A stretch of DNA of 64,000 nucleotides, taken from the NCBI RefSeq assembly GCF_000717715.1, contig NZ_JOAI01000029.1:1-64000 (forward strand), read 5' to 3'. The position numbers and the translations under genes were made by a program. The notes beneath the pieces were generated by a model. That model saw nothing but the letters and a program-made list of their open reading frames with translations. It was not told the DNA's origin and did not search any database. This DNA is from Streptomyces sp. NRRL B-24484. GTDB lineage: Bacteria; Actinomycetota; Actinomycetes; Streptomycetales; Streptomycetaceae. Shown here piece by piece: positions 14,884 to 29,330 of this stretch. How positions within the stretch are numbered: the first letter of the stretch is position 1; every line of letters begins with the position of its first letter.

Positions 14884-16464
14884 TCAGCCGAGGTTCACCG
14901 CGCGGGCGAACTTGGCGCCGATCTCGGCGGAGATGGCGTTCAGCACGTCCTGCGAGATCTCGCTGTCGACGGTGATCGAGGCGAGCGCACCGGAACCGTC
15001 CCGGGCGACCTGCATGCCGGCGATGTTGATGCCGGCGTCGCCGAGGATGCGGCCGAGGGTGCCGACCACGCCGGGGCGGTCCTCGTAGGTGAAGAAGGCC
15101 ATGTGGTCGGTGAGCGCCACGTCCACGTCGAAGCCGTCGACGCCGACGATCTTCTGGGTCTGCTTCGGGCCGGAGAGCGTGCCCGAGATCGCCACCTCCT
15201 CGCCGTTGGCGAGGGTGCCGCGGACGGTGATGACGTTGCGGTGCTCGGGCGACTCGCTGGAGGTCGTCAGCCGGACCTCGACGCCGCGCTCCTGGGCGAA
15301 CAGCGGGGCGTTGACGTAGGACACCGTCTCGGCCACCACGTCCTCGAACACGCCCTTCAGCGCGGAGAGTTCGAGCACCTTGACGTCGTGCTGGGTGATC
15401 TCGCCGCGGACCTCCACGTCGAGGCGGACGGCCACCTCGCCGGCCAGCGCGGTGAAGATCCGGCCGAGCTTCTCGGCGAGCGGCAGACCGGGGCGGACGT
15501 CCTCGGCGATGACACCGCCCTGGACGTTGACCGCGTCCGGCACCAGCTCGCCGGCGAGCGCGAGGCGCACCGACCTGGCGACGGCGATGCCGGCCTTCTC
15601 CTGGGCCTCGTCGGTGGAGGCGCCCAGGTGCGGGGTGGCCACCACGTTGTCGAAGCCGAACAGCGGCGAGTCGGTGCACGGCTCCTTGGCGTACACGTCC
15701 AGGCCGGCGCCGGCCACCCGGCCGTCGCGCAGGGCGCTGGCGAGCGCGGCCTCGTCGACGATGCCGCCGCGGGCGGCGTTGACGATGCGCACGGTCGGCT
15801 TGACCTTGTGCAGCGCCTCGTCGCCGATCAGGCCGATGGTCTCCGGGGTCTTCGGGAGGTGGACGGTGATGAAGTCCGAGACCTCCAGCAGCTCCTCCAG
15901 GGTGACCAGCTTGACGCCCATCTGTGCCGCGCGGGCGGCCTGGATGTAGGGGTCGTAGGCGACGATCTTCATGCCGAAGGCGGACATCCGCTGGGCGACC
16001 AGCACGCCGATCCGGCCGAGGCCGACCACGCCGAGCACCTTCTCGGAGAGCTCGACGCCGGTGTACTTGTTGCGCTTCCACTCGCCCTGCTTGAGCGCGG
16101 CGTTGGCCGGCGCGATGTTGCGGGCGACGGAGATCAGCAGGCCGCAGGCGAGCTCCGCGGCGGTGACGATGTTGGACGTCGGCGCGTTGACGACCATCAC
16201 GCCGGCCTTGGTGGCGGCGGAGACGTCCACGTTGTCCAGGCCGACGCCGGCGCGGGCGACGACCTTGAGCTTCTTGGCGGCGGCCAGGGCCTCGGCGTCC
16301 ACCTTGGTGGCGGAGCGGATGAGGATCGCGTCGACGTCGGCGATCGCGGTCAGCAGCTCGGTGCGGTCCGCACCGTTGCACTGGCGGATCTCGAAGTCCG
16401 GGCCGAGGGCGTCGACGGTGGCGGGAGACAGCTCTTCGGCGATGAGTACTACGGATTTGCTCAC
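14884..16464 (-). CDS. serA: D-3-phosphoglycerate dehydrogenase
   Basis: A 526-residue NAD-dependent enzyme that makes 3-phosphohydroxypyruvate, the first committed step of serine synthesis. It is the long form: substrate and NAD-binding domains (VVGLGRIGVLVAQR near 150), the catalytic Arg in NAARGGIVDE, the catalytic His in ATPHLGAS near 280, then an allosteric substrate-binding domain and a C-terminal ACT domain (EDRPGVVGTLGRILGDAGINI) that usually binds serine. Start ATG at 16464. It lies downstream of ilvC on the same strand with a 215-base gap containing a hairpin, so it probably has its own promoter. Confidence 0.96.
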   Translation of the reverse strand: MSKSVVLIAEELSPATVDALGPDFEIRQCNGADRTELLTAIADVDAILIRSATKVDAEALAAAKKLKVVARAGVGLDNVDVSAATKAGVMVVNAPTSNIVTAAELACGLLISVARNIAPANAALKQGEWKRNKYTGVELSEKVLGVVGLGRIGVLVAQRMSAFGMKIVAYDPYIQAARAAQMGVKLVTLEELLEVSDFITVHLPKTPETIGLIGDEALHKVKPTVRIVNAARGGIVDEAALASALRDGRVAGAGLDVYAKEPCTDSPLFGFDNVVATPHLGASTDEAQEKAGIAVARSVRLALAGELVPDAVNVQGGVIAEDVRPGLPLAEKLGRIFTALAGEVAVRLDVEVRGEITQHDVKVLELSALKGVFEDVVAETVSYVNAPLFAQERGVEVRLTTSSESPEHRNVITVRGTLANGEEVAISGTLSGPKQTQKIVGVDGFDVDVALTDHMAFFTYEDRPGVVGTLGRILGDAGINIAGMQVARDGSGALASITVDSEISQDVLNAISAEIGAKFARAVNLG

Positions 16465-16612
16465 GACAGTGTGTCCTTAACTGTCCGGTTCGCCCCGGCA
16501 CGAAGGTGGCGTGCCCAGCGGGGGAAGGTGGCATGCCGCGTAGCTAGACGCACGACGCTGTGGGCCTGACGCGCACTCGGAAGTGTATCGGCGGGCTTGT
16601 GGCCGGGCTGCT

Positions 16613-16639
16613 CCCGTCCGGAGAAATCACCCGGACGGG
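16613..16639 (-). terminator. Hairpin after ilvC
   Basis: CCCGTCCGG (16613-16621) pairs with CCGGACGGG (16631-16639), 40 bases after the ilvC stop. There is no T-run. It likely ends or attenuates the ilvBNC transcript before serA. Confidence 0.6.
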
Positions 16640-16679
16640 AACAGCCGACTTGTACAAGGGGGATGACCCCCGGAGGTGC

Positions 16680-18339
<1,660 letters not shown>

Positions 18340-18366
18340 GGGCTCTCTATCGGTTGGTCGGGGCCG

Positions 18367-20220
18367 TCAGTCGAGGTCGTCGCCGAAGTCGGGCCGGACG
18401 CCCTTGGCGAACTGGATCTCGTCGTTGCTGGTGCCGGCGGCCACCATCGGCCACACCATGGCGTCCTGGTGGACGATGAAGTCGATGACGACCGGGCGGT
18501 CGTTGATCTCCATCGCCTGCTTGATGACGGCGTCCAGGTCCTCCGGGCGCTCGCAGCGCAGGCCGACGCAGCCCATCGCCTCGGAGAGCAGCACGAAGTC
18601 GGGGATCCGGGTGCCGTTGGCCGGCGGCTCCTTGCCGTCGTGCTCCGGGCCGGAGTGCAGGACGGTGTTGGAGTAGCGCTGGTTGTAGAACAGCGTCTGC
18701 CACTGGCGGACCATGCCGAGCGAGCCGTTGTTGATGACCGCGACCTTGATCGGGATGTTGTTCAGGGCGCAGGTGACGAGTTCCTGATTGGTCATCTGGA
18801 AGCAGCCGTCGCCGTCGATCGCCCAGACCGCGGTGTCCGGCTTGCCGGCCTTGGCGCCCATGGCGGCCGGGACGGCGTAGCCCATGGTGCCCGCGCCGCC
18901 GGAGTTGAGCCAGGTGGCCGGCTTCTCGAAGCGGATGAACTGGCTGGCCCACATCTGGTGCTGGCCGACGCCCGCGGCGTAGATGGCGTCCGGGCCGACC
19001 AGCTGGCCGATCCGCTCGATGACCTGCTGGGGCGACAGCTCGCCGGCCGGGGCGGGCTCGTAGCCGAGCGGGTAGGTGCGCTTCCACTCGTCGAGCTTGG
19101 CCCACCAGTCCGCGTAGTCGCCCTTGTGGCCGGCGTCGTACTCGGCCTGGACGGCGACGATCAGGTCGGCGATGACCTCGCGGGCGTCGCCGACGATCGG
19201 GACGTCGGCGGGGCGGTTCTTGCCGATCTCGGCCGGGTCGATGTCGGCGTGGACGACCTTGGCGTGGGGGGCGAAGCTGTCCAGCTTGCCGGTGACGCGG
19301 TCGTCGAAGCGGGCGCCGAGGGTGAAGAGCAGGTCGGCCTTCTGCAGGGCGGTGACGGCCGGGACGGAGCCGTGCATGCCGGGCATGCCGAGGTGCTGCG
19401 GGTGGCTGTCGGGGAAGACGCCGATCGCCATCAGGGTGGTGACGACCGGGGCGCCGGTCAGCTCGGCGAGGATCCGCAGCTCGGCGCTGGCCTGGGCCTT
19501 GAGCACGCCGCCGCCGACGTAGAGCACCGGGCGCTTGGCGTTCACCAGCATCTTCGCGGCCTCGCGGATCTGCTTGGCGTGCGGCTTGGTGACCGGGCGG
19601 TAGCCGGGCAGCGAGGTCTCGACCGGCCAGCGGAAGACGGTGGTGGCCTGCAGGGCGTCCTTGGCGACGTCGACCAGGACGGGGCCGGGGCGGCCGGTGG
19701 CGGCGATGTGGAAGGCCTCGGCGATCACCCGGGGGATCTCGGCCGGGTCGGTCACCAGGAAGTTGTGCTTGGTGATCGGCATGGTGATGCCGCAGATGTC
19801 CGCCTCCTGGAAGGCGTCCGTGCCGATCGCCTTGGAGGCGACCTGGCCGGTGATCGCGACGACCGGGACGGAGTCCATGTAGGCGTCGGCGAGCGGGGTG
19901 ACCAGGTTGGTGGCGCCCGGGCCGGAGGTGGCCATGCACACGCCGACGCGGCCGGTGGCCTGCGCGTAGCCGGTGGCGGCGTGGCCGGCGCCCTGCTCGT
20001 GGCGGACGAGGATGTGGCGGACCTTGGTGGAGTCCATCAGCGGGTCGTACGCGGGGAGGATCGCGCCACCGGGGATGCCGAAGACCGTGTCGGCCCCTAC
20101 GGCTTCGAGGGAGCGGATGAGCGACTGCGCTCCGGTCATCGTCTCGACGGTGGTCTGCTGACCCGGAGCGTGGGCTGCCGGGGTGTCCCCGCGGCGGGGG
20201 GATGCGGCGTGCTCAGTCAT
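18367..20220 (-). CDS. ilvB: Acetolactate synthase large (catalytic) subunit
   Basis: A 617-residue thiamine-diphosphate enzyme that joins two pyruvates, or pyruvate and 2-oxobutyrate. The ThDP-activating glutamate is E75 in [14 protein letters not shown]; the FAD domain occupies the middle, and the metal/ThDP motif is [14 protein letters not shown] to NN near residue 495. I chose the ATG at 20220, preceded by GAAGAGA, although the frame stays open through the attenuator to 20517. It is preceded by a leader peptide and terminator and followed by ilvN and ilvC. Confidence 0.96.
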   Translation of the reverse strand: MTEHAASPRRGDTPAAHAPGQQTTVETMTGAQSLIRSLEAVGADTVFGIPGGAILPAYDPLMDSTKVRHILVRHEQGAGHAATGYAQATGRVGVCMATSGPGATNLVTPLADAYMDSVPVVAITGQVASKAIGTDAFQEADICGITMPITKHNFLVTDPAEIPRVIAEAFHIAATGRPGPVLVDVAKDALQATTVFRWPVETSLPGYRPVTKPHAKQIREAAKMLVNAKRPVLYVGGGVLKAQASAELRILAELTGAPVVTTLMAIGVFPDSHPQHLGMPGMHGSVPAVTALQKADLLFTLGARFDDRVTGKLDSFAPHAKVVHADIDPAEIGKNRPADVPIVGDAREVIADLIVAVQAEYDAGHKGDYADWWAKLDEWKRTYPLGYEPAPAGELSPQQVIERIGQLVGPDAIYAAGVGQHQMWASQFIRFEKPATWLNSGGAGTMGYAVPAAMGAKAGKPDTAVWAIDGDGCFQMTNQELVTCALNNIPIKVAVINNGSLGMVRQWQTLFYNQRYSNTVLHSGPEHDGKEPPANGTRIPDFVLLSEAMGCVGLRCERPEDLDAVIKQAMEINDRPVVIDFIVHQDAMVWPMVAAGTSNDEIQFAKGVRPDFGDDLD

Positions 20221-20364
20221 CTGCCTGTCTCTTCTCGGGTTCTGCCGGCCCCGGCAGTTGAGGGTCCTGCCGTGCGTCGGGCCGGTAAGCCGGCTCTGCC
20301 CCAATCGTCCCGATTTGTGGCGCTTGGGGCCAGTGGTCTTGCAGGGGTTGAACGGTTCGCGTGC

Positions 20365-20401
20365 AACAAAAAACCCCTCGTGCCCAGGGCATGCGAGGGG
20401 T
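20365..20401 (-). terminator. ilvB attenuator terminator
   Basis: ACCCCTCG (20373-20380) pairs with CGAGGGGT (20394-20401), extended by TGCCC/GGGCA inside, with TTTTTTGTTG following on the minus strand. It stands 145 bases before ilvB and 38 bases after the leader-peptide stop. The leader region 20443-20452 can also pair over 10 bp with 20402-20411 just before the terminator, giving the alternative structures an attenuator needs. Confidence 0.85.
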
Positions 20402-20438
20402 GGCGCGTCGGTCTCTGACGTGGAGCACAGGGGCCCAC

Positions 20439-20480
20439 TCAGCCGACGCGCCCGCCAAGTACGAGAATTCGGGTGCGCAT
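20439..20480 (-). CDS. ilvB leader peptide [13 protein letters not shown]
   Basis: A 13-residue leader peptide of the type known before Streptomyces ilvB genes. The stretch I-L-V-L is encoded ATT-CTC-GTA-CTT; three of these codons are rare here, sharpening ribosome stalling when Ile, Val or Leu is short. The ATG lies seven bases after the proposed -10, so the mRNA is probably leaderless. Confidence 0.88.
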   Translation of the reverse strand: MRTRILVLGGRVG

Positions 20481-20487
20481 GGCACCG

Positions 20488-20517
20488 ACCTTCCTCCCCC
20501 GCGGCGGCGGGTGTCAA
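20488..20517 (-). promoter_or_regulatory. ilvB promoter
   Basis: On the minus strand there is a perfect -35 TTGACA (20512-20517), an 18-base spacer, and -10 GAAGGT (20488-20493). Predicted transcription start is at or next to the leader-peptide ATG (20480). The -35 box overlaps the stop codon of the upstream gene at 20514. Confidence 0.6.
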
Positions 20518-23500
20518 GCTGGTGGGACGGAGGTCTCACCATGCGGACCCCCGGACGGACCCCCCACGGCATGGCGTTCCGGCAGGTCGGAGGGGGTGTG
20601 GTGGTGCGCCGGCCGCCCCTGGGCCGGCTCGGCGCGGCCACTCGCACGGGTGTCCGTCCGGGCGTCCGCGGCGAGGTGCGGACGGCGCCCGGACGCCGCC
20701 GCGGCCGGCCGCGGCACCGGGTACGAACGGCGGGCCAGCGCCCGGCGCAGCCGCGGCTCGTCCAGCGGCGGGGCGAAGGCCGGGCCCTGCGCCTGCCGGC
20801 AGCCCAGCTCCTGCAGCACGGCGGCCTGCCGCGGGTGGTCCACGCCCTCGGCGGAGGTCACCAGGCCGAGGTCGCGGCCCAGCCGCAGCGCGTGGCCGAC
20901 CAGCGCCCGGGCGAGGGCCGAGTCGGCGACCTCCTGGACGAGGCTGCGGTCGAGCCCGAGGGTGTCCAGCGGCAGCCGGGCGAGCGCCCCGAGCGAGCCG
21001 CCGCCGGCGCCGAAGCCGCCGAGGGCGGTGGACACCCCGAGGCGGCGCAGCGCGGAGAGCCGGCGGGCCACGTCGTCGGCGGTGCGGTCCGGGCCCGTCC
21101 TGGCCAGTTCGACCACCAGCAGGTCGGCGGGCAGGCCGCTCTCGCGCAGCGCGCCGGCGACCGCCTCGTACAGGCCGGGGGCGCAGATCCGCTCCGCGGT
21201 GAGCCGGACCCGGACGGGCACCGAGCCGATCCGGTCGCGGCGGCGGGCGGCGGCCGCGGCGACGGCCTCCTGGAGCAGCCAGCGGGCGAACCGGGCGGCC
21301 GCGTCGCCGTGCTCGGCGGTGCGCAGGAACTCGGCCGGGGTGAGCAGCAGGCCCTGCGCGGAGCGCCAGCGCGGCTGGGCGTCGACACCGACGACCACGC
21401 CGGTGGCGAGGTCCACCACCGGCTGGTGGAGCAGGGTGAAGCCGCCCTCGCGGACGGCGGTGCGCAGCCGGGACTCCAGCTCACTGCGGCGCTCGACCTC
21501 GGACCGCATGCCGGGCCGGTAGACGACCACCCGGCCCTTGCCCTGGGACTTGGCGCGGTACATCGCGAGGTCGGCGTTGCGCATGAGCTCGTCGGCGGCG
21601 GCCCTGGGGTCGGCGCCGGGGCCGTGCGCGGGCGGGGCGAAGGCGATGCCGATGCTGGCAGCGACGCCGAGCTCGGTGCCGCCGATCCAGTACGGCTCGG
21701 AGAGCGCGGCACGGACCCGTTCGGCGAGGTCGCGGACGCGCTCCGGCCCGAGCCGGCCGCAGACCAGCACGGCGAACTCGTCGCCGCCGAAGCGGGCGAC
21801 GGTGTCGCCGGAGCGCACCGCGCGGCGCAGCCGGCCGGCCGCCTGGACGAGCAGTTCGTCGCCGGCCTGGTGGCCGACCGTGTCGTTGACGGCCTTGAAG
21901 CCGTCGAGGTCGAGGAAGAGGACGGCGACGCCGTCCCGGTCGCCGGCCCGGCCGCCGCCGCACCCGGTGCCCCCACCCGCCGTGCCCCCGTCGGCCTCGG
22001 GGCCGTCCGCGCCCAGTGCCGCGCGGAGCCGCTGGACGAACAGCGCCCGGTTGGGCAGGTCGGTGAGCGGGTCGTGGAAGGCGTTGTGCTGGAGCTGGGC
22101 CTGCAGGGCGACCCGCTCGGTGACGTCGCGGCTGTTGAGGATCAGGCCGTCGCGGTGCCGGTTGAGGGTGGACTCCACGTGCAGCCACTCGCCGGTGCCG
22201 GAGCGGATGCGGCACTCGACCCGCGCGGAGGGCTCGGTGCTCTCGGCGAGGCCCGGCAGGTGGCCGCGGGCGAGGAAGCGGCGGACGTCGCGGAGCACCC
22301 GTTCGACGTCCTCGGGGTGGACCAGGTCCAGCAGGTTGCCGCCGACCAGGTCCTCCGGGTCGCGGGAGTAGACGCCGAGGGCGGCCGGGCTGACGTAGGA
22401 GAGCACGCCGTCGGCGGCGGCGATCATGATGACGTCGCTGGAGCCCTGGACCAGGGAGCGGAAGTGCGCCTCCTTGTGGGCGAGCTCCTGGGCGAGGGAG
22501 AGGTTGTCGAGCAGCATCACGCCCTGCCGGACGATCAGGGCGAGTCCGACGGTGCAGGCGGCGGCGAGCACCACCCGGTCGACGGGGTGGCCGTCGCCGA
22601 GGGCGTTGTAGAGGATGCCGGCGGTGCAGACGGCGGCCGCGGCGTACGGGGTGAGCGCGCTGAAGGTGGAGGCGACCCGGCGCCGGGGCAGGCCGCCGGC
22701 CGAGGGGTGCTCGCGGGAGGAGCGGCGCGCGTCCGGCGACCAGGGGGCCCAGGCCAGCAGCAGGCTGCCGGCGAACCAGCCGGCGTCGAGCAGTTCGCCG
22801 GAGTGGTAGCTGCTGCGCAGCTCGGGGGCGGTGAACAGGGCGTCGCAGACGACGGTGACGGCCAGGGCGAGCATCGCGGTGTGGACGGCGGCGCGGTTGC
22901 CGTCCCGGCGCCGGAAGCGCAGCCCGACGACCAGGCTGACCAGCAGGATGTCCATCACCGGGTAGGCCAGGGCGAGCGCGACCTCCATCGGGTCGCCGGA
23001 CTGGCCCTGGGCGGTGCGGCCGAGCGCCAGGCTCCAGCTGAGGGTGAACAGCGAGCCGGCGACCAGCCAGCCGTCCAGCAGCAGGCAGAACCAGCCGGCC
23101 GGGGTGCGCGGGCGCTGGGCGAGCACCAGCAGGCCGGTGATCGCGAGCGGGGCGAACAGCAGGAAGGCGTAGTCGGCGGGCGAGTCCTGCGGCAGCGGGG
23201 TCCCGAGGACGACCTCGTACCAGCCCCAGGCGCCGTTGCCGAAGGCCACCACGGCGGAGGCGAGGCCGAAGAGCAGCCAGGCCGAGCGGGCCGGGCGGCC
23301 GGCCCGGAAGCCGTGCACCAGACAGGACAGGGCGGCCGCGGCGGCGGCCGCGGCGAGGCCGAAGTCACCCATGACCAGGGAGACTTCGTGGGAGCCCCAG
23401 CCGAGGGCGGCGCCGGTGGTGTAGCCGGCGCCCAGCAGGAGCAGCAGCGCCGCCGGGGCGCCGATGCGGCGGGCGGGTCGAGCGGGCCGGCCGGAGCGGC

Positions 23501-23639
23501 CGGGTCTCGCGGAGCGGCGGGTGCGGCCGGTGCGGTCGGGGCCGGTGCGGCGGCGCGGGCGGGTGCTCGCGGCCGGTTCGGCCGGGGCCGTTGCGGGGGC
23601 CGGGACCTCGGCGGGCAGCACCGCATCGGTGGAGCTCAC
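20514..23639 (-). CDS. Membrane PAS-GGDEF-EAL protein with degenerate EAL domain
   Basis: A 1041-residue c-di-GMP signalling protein. A basic disordered N-terminus is followed by about nine membrane segments (60-375), a PAS domain (390-510), a GGDEF domain with intact GGDEF at 618-622 ([12 protein letters not shown]) and an EAL-like domain (725-965). The EAL half has lost key residues: EAL reads DAQ (753-755), the metal motif DDFG reads GGFG (874-877), and the Asn of the NxS motif is absent. It therefore looks like a diguanylate cyclase with a non-catalytic EAL domain used for sensing or binding. GTG start after GGGGGAG. By position it probably corresponds to SCO5511 of S. coelicolor (from memory). 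Confidence 0.9.
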   Translation of the reverse strand: MSSTDAVLPAEVPAPATAPAEPAASTRPRRRTGPDRTGRTRRSARPGRSGRPARPARRIGAPAALLLLLGAGYTTGAALGWGSHEVSLVMGDFGLAAAAAAAALSCLVHGFRAGRPARSAWLLFGLASAVVAFGNGAWGWYEVVLGTPLPQDSPADYAFLLFAPLAITGLLVLAQRPRTPAGWFCLLLDGWLVAGSLFTLSWSLALGRTAQGQSGDPMEVALALAYPVMDILLVSLVVGLRFRRRDGNRAAVHTAMLALAVTVVCDALFTAPELRSSYHSGELLDAGWFAGSLLLAWAPWSPDARRSSREHPSAGGLPRRRVASTFSALTPYAAAAVCTAGILYNALGDGHPVDRVVLAAACTVGLALIVRQGVMLLDNLSLAQELAHKEAHFRSLVQGSSDVIMIAAADGVLSYVSPAALGVYSRDPEDLVGGNLLDLVHPEDVERVLRDVRRFLARGHLPGLAESTEPSARVECRIRSGTGEWLHVESTLNRHRDGLILNSRDVTERVALQAQLQHNAFHDPLTDLPNRALFVQRLRAALGADGPEADGGTAGGGTGCGGGRAGDRDGVAVLFLDLDGFKAVNDTVGHQAGDELLVQAAGRLRRAVRSGDTVARFGGDEFAVLVCGRLGPERVRDLAERVRAALSEPYWIGGTELGVAASIGIAFAPPAHGPGADPRAAADELMRNADLAMYRAKSQGKGRVVVYRPGMRSEVERRSELESRLRTAVREGGFTLLHQPVVDLATGVVVGVDAQPRWRSAQGLLLTPAEFLRTAEHGDAAARFARWLLQEAVAAAAARRRDRIGSVPVRVRLTAERICAPGLYEAVAGALRESGLPADLLVVELARTGPDRTADDVARRLSALRRLGVSTALGGFGAGGGSLGALARLPLDTLGLDRSLVQEVADSALARALVGHALRLGRDLGLVTSAEGVDHPRQAAVLQELGCRQAQGPAFAPPLDEPRLRRALARRSYPVPRPAAAASGRRPHLAADARTDTRASGRAEPAQGRPAHHHTPSDLPERHAVGGPSGGPHGETSVPPA

Positions 23640-23982
23640 TCGACATCTCCCCCTCCGGCCCGGGGCTCGTCCGTGCCCGGACCACGGCTGTGCGGCGGTG
23701 CGGCCGCTCGATCTGACGCCACGTCACCATCATGTCGCGGGGGGCCCGTTCCGCCGTGCCGTACCGGTGTTCCCACGCGGGACACTACACCACTGCCGTC
23801 ACTCAACGGAACGTGCCTTCAACTTAGAGTAATGACCGGAGGCGTGACGGCAGCGCTGGTCCAGTCCTTCCGGGAGGTGTCGGCGGCGCACGGTCGAAGG
23901 GCGCGCGCCCCTCGCACCCCTCGCGCCCCCCGTTCGGCCGAGCAGCTGCGCGGCCCCGCCCGGCCCGCGGCCGGACCGTCCG
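23640..23982. other. Intergenic region between the GGDEF/EAL gene and the LuxR gene
   Basis: Both flanking genes are on the minus strand, so this 343-base gap should hold the promoter of the GGDEF/EAL gene and the terminator of the regulator gene. 23780-23840 is relatively AT-rich and likely contains the promoter, but I could not fix a -35/-10 pair. No ORF here looks coding. Confidence 0.5.
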
Positions 23983-27030
<3,048 letters not shown>

Positions 27031-27137
27031 GGCACAGGATTCGGACACGAACTGAGATGCGGTCCCAGGGAGTGGACGGCCGACGGGGAGGGCGCCGTGG
27101 GCGTCCTCCCCCGTGTGGTCCCCGGGACCGCCCGACA

Positions 27138-27326
27138 TCAGCATCCTGCCGGTCCGGCGGTGCGCAGCGGCGCGGCCACCGGGGCGGCGTGCCGCAGGCT
27201 CCGGGCGAACCGGCGCACTCTGCCGGCCCGCGGGCCGCCGGTCCGTGCGGCCTCCCGTGCCAGTCGCTCGATCCCTGCCCGGTGTTCGAGTTCCCGCTGG
27301 CGCTGCAGGAAGAGCTCGTACTCCAT
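27138..27326 (-). CDS. Small basic protein of 62 residues, unknown function
   Basis: The N-terminus MEYELFLQRQRELEHRAG forms a charged amphipathic helix resembling small Streptomyces proteins that begin MYEYE and contain RRAxxERLAREA; the C-terminal half is Arg/Ala/Pro-rich. GAGGTG lies upstream of consecutive GTG and ATG codons at 27329 and 27326. No membrane segment. Function unknown. Confidence 0.65.
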   Translation of the reverse strand: MEYELFLQRQRELEHRAGIERLAREAARTGGPRAGRVRRFARSLRHAAPVAAPLRTAGPAGC

Positions 27327-27464
27327 CACGGCGGTTCACCTCGTTCTGTACCGGTTCTGTCGTCCTGGTACCGAGGCTCCTCCCCGAGGGGGGTCGGGCA
27401 CATCGGGAGGCTGCCGGATCTTCCGGGGCCGCCGGGCTCAGACGCCGGGCCCCGGGAACGGAGG

Positions 27465-27504
27465 AGGCCCGTGCCCACCCCTTAGTCGGGGCGGGCACGG
27501 GCCT
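27465..27504. terminator. gatB terminator hairpin
   Basis: AGGCCCGTGCCC (27465-27476) pairs perfectly with 27493-27504, extended inside by CCCC/GGGG. It lies 50 bases after the gatB stop and ends the gat operon. No T-run on the minus strand. Confidence 0.7.
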
Positions 27505-27556
27505 GGGCCGGCCCCGGGGCACCTCAGGGGTACCTCAGAGCGGGCCGGGCAGGTCC

Positions 27557-29059
27557 TCAGGCGCCGAGGCGCTCCAGGATGAGGTCCTTGGCGCGGGCGG
27601 CGTCGGCCTGACCGCGGGTGGCCTTCATGACGGCGCCGACCAGGGCGCCGACGGCCTGCACCTTGCCGTCGCGGATCTTCGCGGCGACGTCCGGGTTGTC
27701 GGCGATCGCCTGGTCGACGGCCGCGCCGAGCGCGGAGTCGTCCGAGACGACGGCGAGGCCGCGCCCGGCGACGACCTCGTCCGGCTCGCCCTCGCCGGCG
27801 AGCACGCCCTCGATGACCTGGCGGGCCAGCTTGTCGTTGAGCTTGCCCTCGGCGACCAGCGCGCAGACCCGGGCCACCTGGGCCGGGGTGATCGGCTGGT
27901 CGGCGAGCTCGGTGCCGGTCTCGTTGGCGCGCCGGGCGAGCTCGCCCAGCCACCACTTGCGGGCCTGGTCGGCGGGGGCGCCGGCGGCCACGGTCTCCAG
28001 GATCGGCTCGACGGCACCGGCGTTCAGCACCGCCTGCATGTCCTTGTCGGACAGGCCCCACTCGGCCTGCAGCCGGCCCCGGCGGACGCGCGGCAGCTCG
28101 GGCAGCGCGGCCCGCAGCTCCTCGACCCACTCCCGGGAGGGCGCGATCGGCACCAGGTCGGGCTCGGGGAAGTAGCGGTAGTCCTCCGCCTCCTCCTTGA
28201 TCCGGCCCGAGGTGGTGCTGCCGTCCTCCTCGTGGAAGTGGCGGGTCTCCTGGACGATGGTGCCGCCGTCCGCCAGGACGGTGGCGTGCCGCTGGACCTC
28301 GAACCGGGCGGCCCGCTCGACGCTGCGCAGCGAGTTGACGTTCTTGGTCTCGCTGCGGGTGCCGAACTTCTCCCGGCCGATCGGGCGCAGCGACAGGTTG
28401 ACGTCACAGCGCATCTGGCCCTTGTCCATCCGGGCCTCGGAGACACCGAGGGTGCGGATGAGCTCGCGCAGCTCGGTGACGTACGCCTTGGCGACCTCGG
28501 GGGCGCGGGCGCCGGCGCCGACGATCGGCTTGGTGACGATCTCGATCAGCGGGATGCCGGCCCGGTTGTAGTCGAGCAGCGAGTACTCGGCGCCGTGGAT
28601 GCGGCCGGTGGCACCGCCGACGTGGGTCGACTTGCCGGTGTCCTCCTCCATGTGGGCGCGCTCGATCTCCACGCGGAAGACCTCGCCGTCCTCCAGCTGC
28701 ACGTCGAGGTAGCCGTTGAAGGCGATCGGCTCGTCGTACTGGGAGGTCTGGAAGTTCTTCGGCATGTCCGGGTAGAAGTAGTTCTTCCGGGCGAACCGGC
28801 ACCACTCGGCGATCTCGCAGTTGAGGGCGAGGCCGATGCGGATCGCCGACTCCACGCCGACCGCGTTGACGACCGGCAGCGAGCCGGGCAGGCCGAGGCA
28901 GGTGGGGCAGGTCTGGGTGTTCGGCTCGGCGCCGAGCTCGGTCGAGCACCCGCAGAACATCTTGGTCCTGGTACCCAGCTCGACGTGGACCTCAAGGCCC
29001 ATCACCGGGTCGTACGAGGCCAGCGCGTCCTCGTACGAGACCAGACTGATGACGCTCAC
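27557..29059 (-). CDS. gatB: Asp-tRNA(Asn)/Glu-tRNA(Gln) amidotransferase subunit B
   Basis: A 500-residue tRNA-binding kinase subunit of the GatCAB complex, which converts misacylated Glu-tRNA(Gln) (and Asp-tRNA(Asn)) to the amide form. Motifs: [15 protein letters not shown], zinc cysteines CGCS...[17 protein letters not shown], and [14 protein letters not shown]; the tail ending [21 protein letters not shown] is the YqeY-like tRNA-binding domain. GTG start after AAGGAAA. Last gene of the gatC-gatA-orf-gatB group. Confidence 0.96.
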   Translation of the reverse strand: MSVISLVSYEDALASYDPVMGLEVHVELGTRTKMFCGCSTELGAEPNTQTCPTCLGLPGSLPVVNAVGVESAIRIGLALNCEIAEWCRFARKNYFYPDMPKNFQTSQYDEPIAFNGYLDVQLEDGEVFRVEIERAHMEEDTGKSTHVGGATGRIHGAEYSLLDYNRAGIPLIEIVTKPIVGAGARAPEVAKAYVTELRELIRTLGVSEARMDKGQMRCDVNLSLRPIGREKFGTRSETKNVNSLRSVERAARFEVQRHATVLADGGTIVQETRHFHEEDGSTTSGRIKEEAEDYRYFPEPDLVPIAPSREWVEELRAALPELPRVRRGRLQAEWGLSDKDMQAVLNAGAVEPILETVAAGAPADQARKWWLGELARRANETGTELADQPITPAQVARVCALVAEGKLNDKLARQVIEGVLAGEGEPDEVVAGRGLAVVSDDSALGAAVDQAIADNPDVAAKIRDGKVQAVGALVGAVMKATRGQADAARAKDLILERLGA

Positions 29060-29090
29060 AGCGTTTCCTTCACTTCTTCTTCGAGGTCCG

Positions 29091-29330
29091 TCAGCCGAGC
29101 AGCACGTCGTCGTCGCCGAGCTGGCGGAGCTCGCGGACGAGGAGCGCGGTGCCGGTGATCAGGGCGGCGGCGCCGACCAGGGCGTTGATCAGCTTGAGCG
29201 TGTCGTTCTCGGTCCGGGCCTTCTTGACGTCCTTGGCGATGGTGATCGCCCCGAACGCGCTGGTGCCGATGGACAGCCACAGGCCGGGCTTGCTGTGCTT
29301 GAAGCCCTTGGCCTTCTCGATCCTGCTCAC
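29091..29330 (-). CDS. Small two-helix membrane protein between gatA and gatB
   Basis: A 79-residue protein with two hydrophobic segments (about 17-33 and 48-67) joined by a charged loop ([11 protein letters not shown]). The GTG start has GGAGGAGG ten bases upstream and overlaps the gatA stop by 4 bases (GTGA), so it is translationally coupled to gatA. S. coelicolor has a small gene in the same place, as I recall, so the arrangement appears conserved. Function unknown; nothing shows that it is part of GatCAB. Confidence 0.8.
   Translation of the reverse strand: MSRIEKAKGFKHSKPGLWLSIGTSAFGAITIAKDVKKARTENDTLKLINALVGAAALITGTALLVRELRQLGDDDVLLG

Noticed and set aside
20221..20517. N-terminal extension of ilvB to 20517
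   Set aside because: It would overlay the leader peptide, attenuator and promoter; IlvB homologues start near the ATG at 20220.
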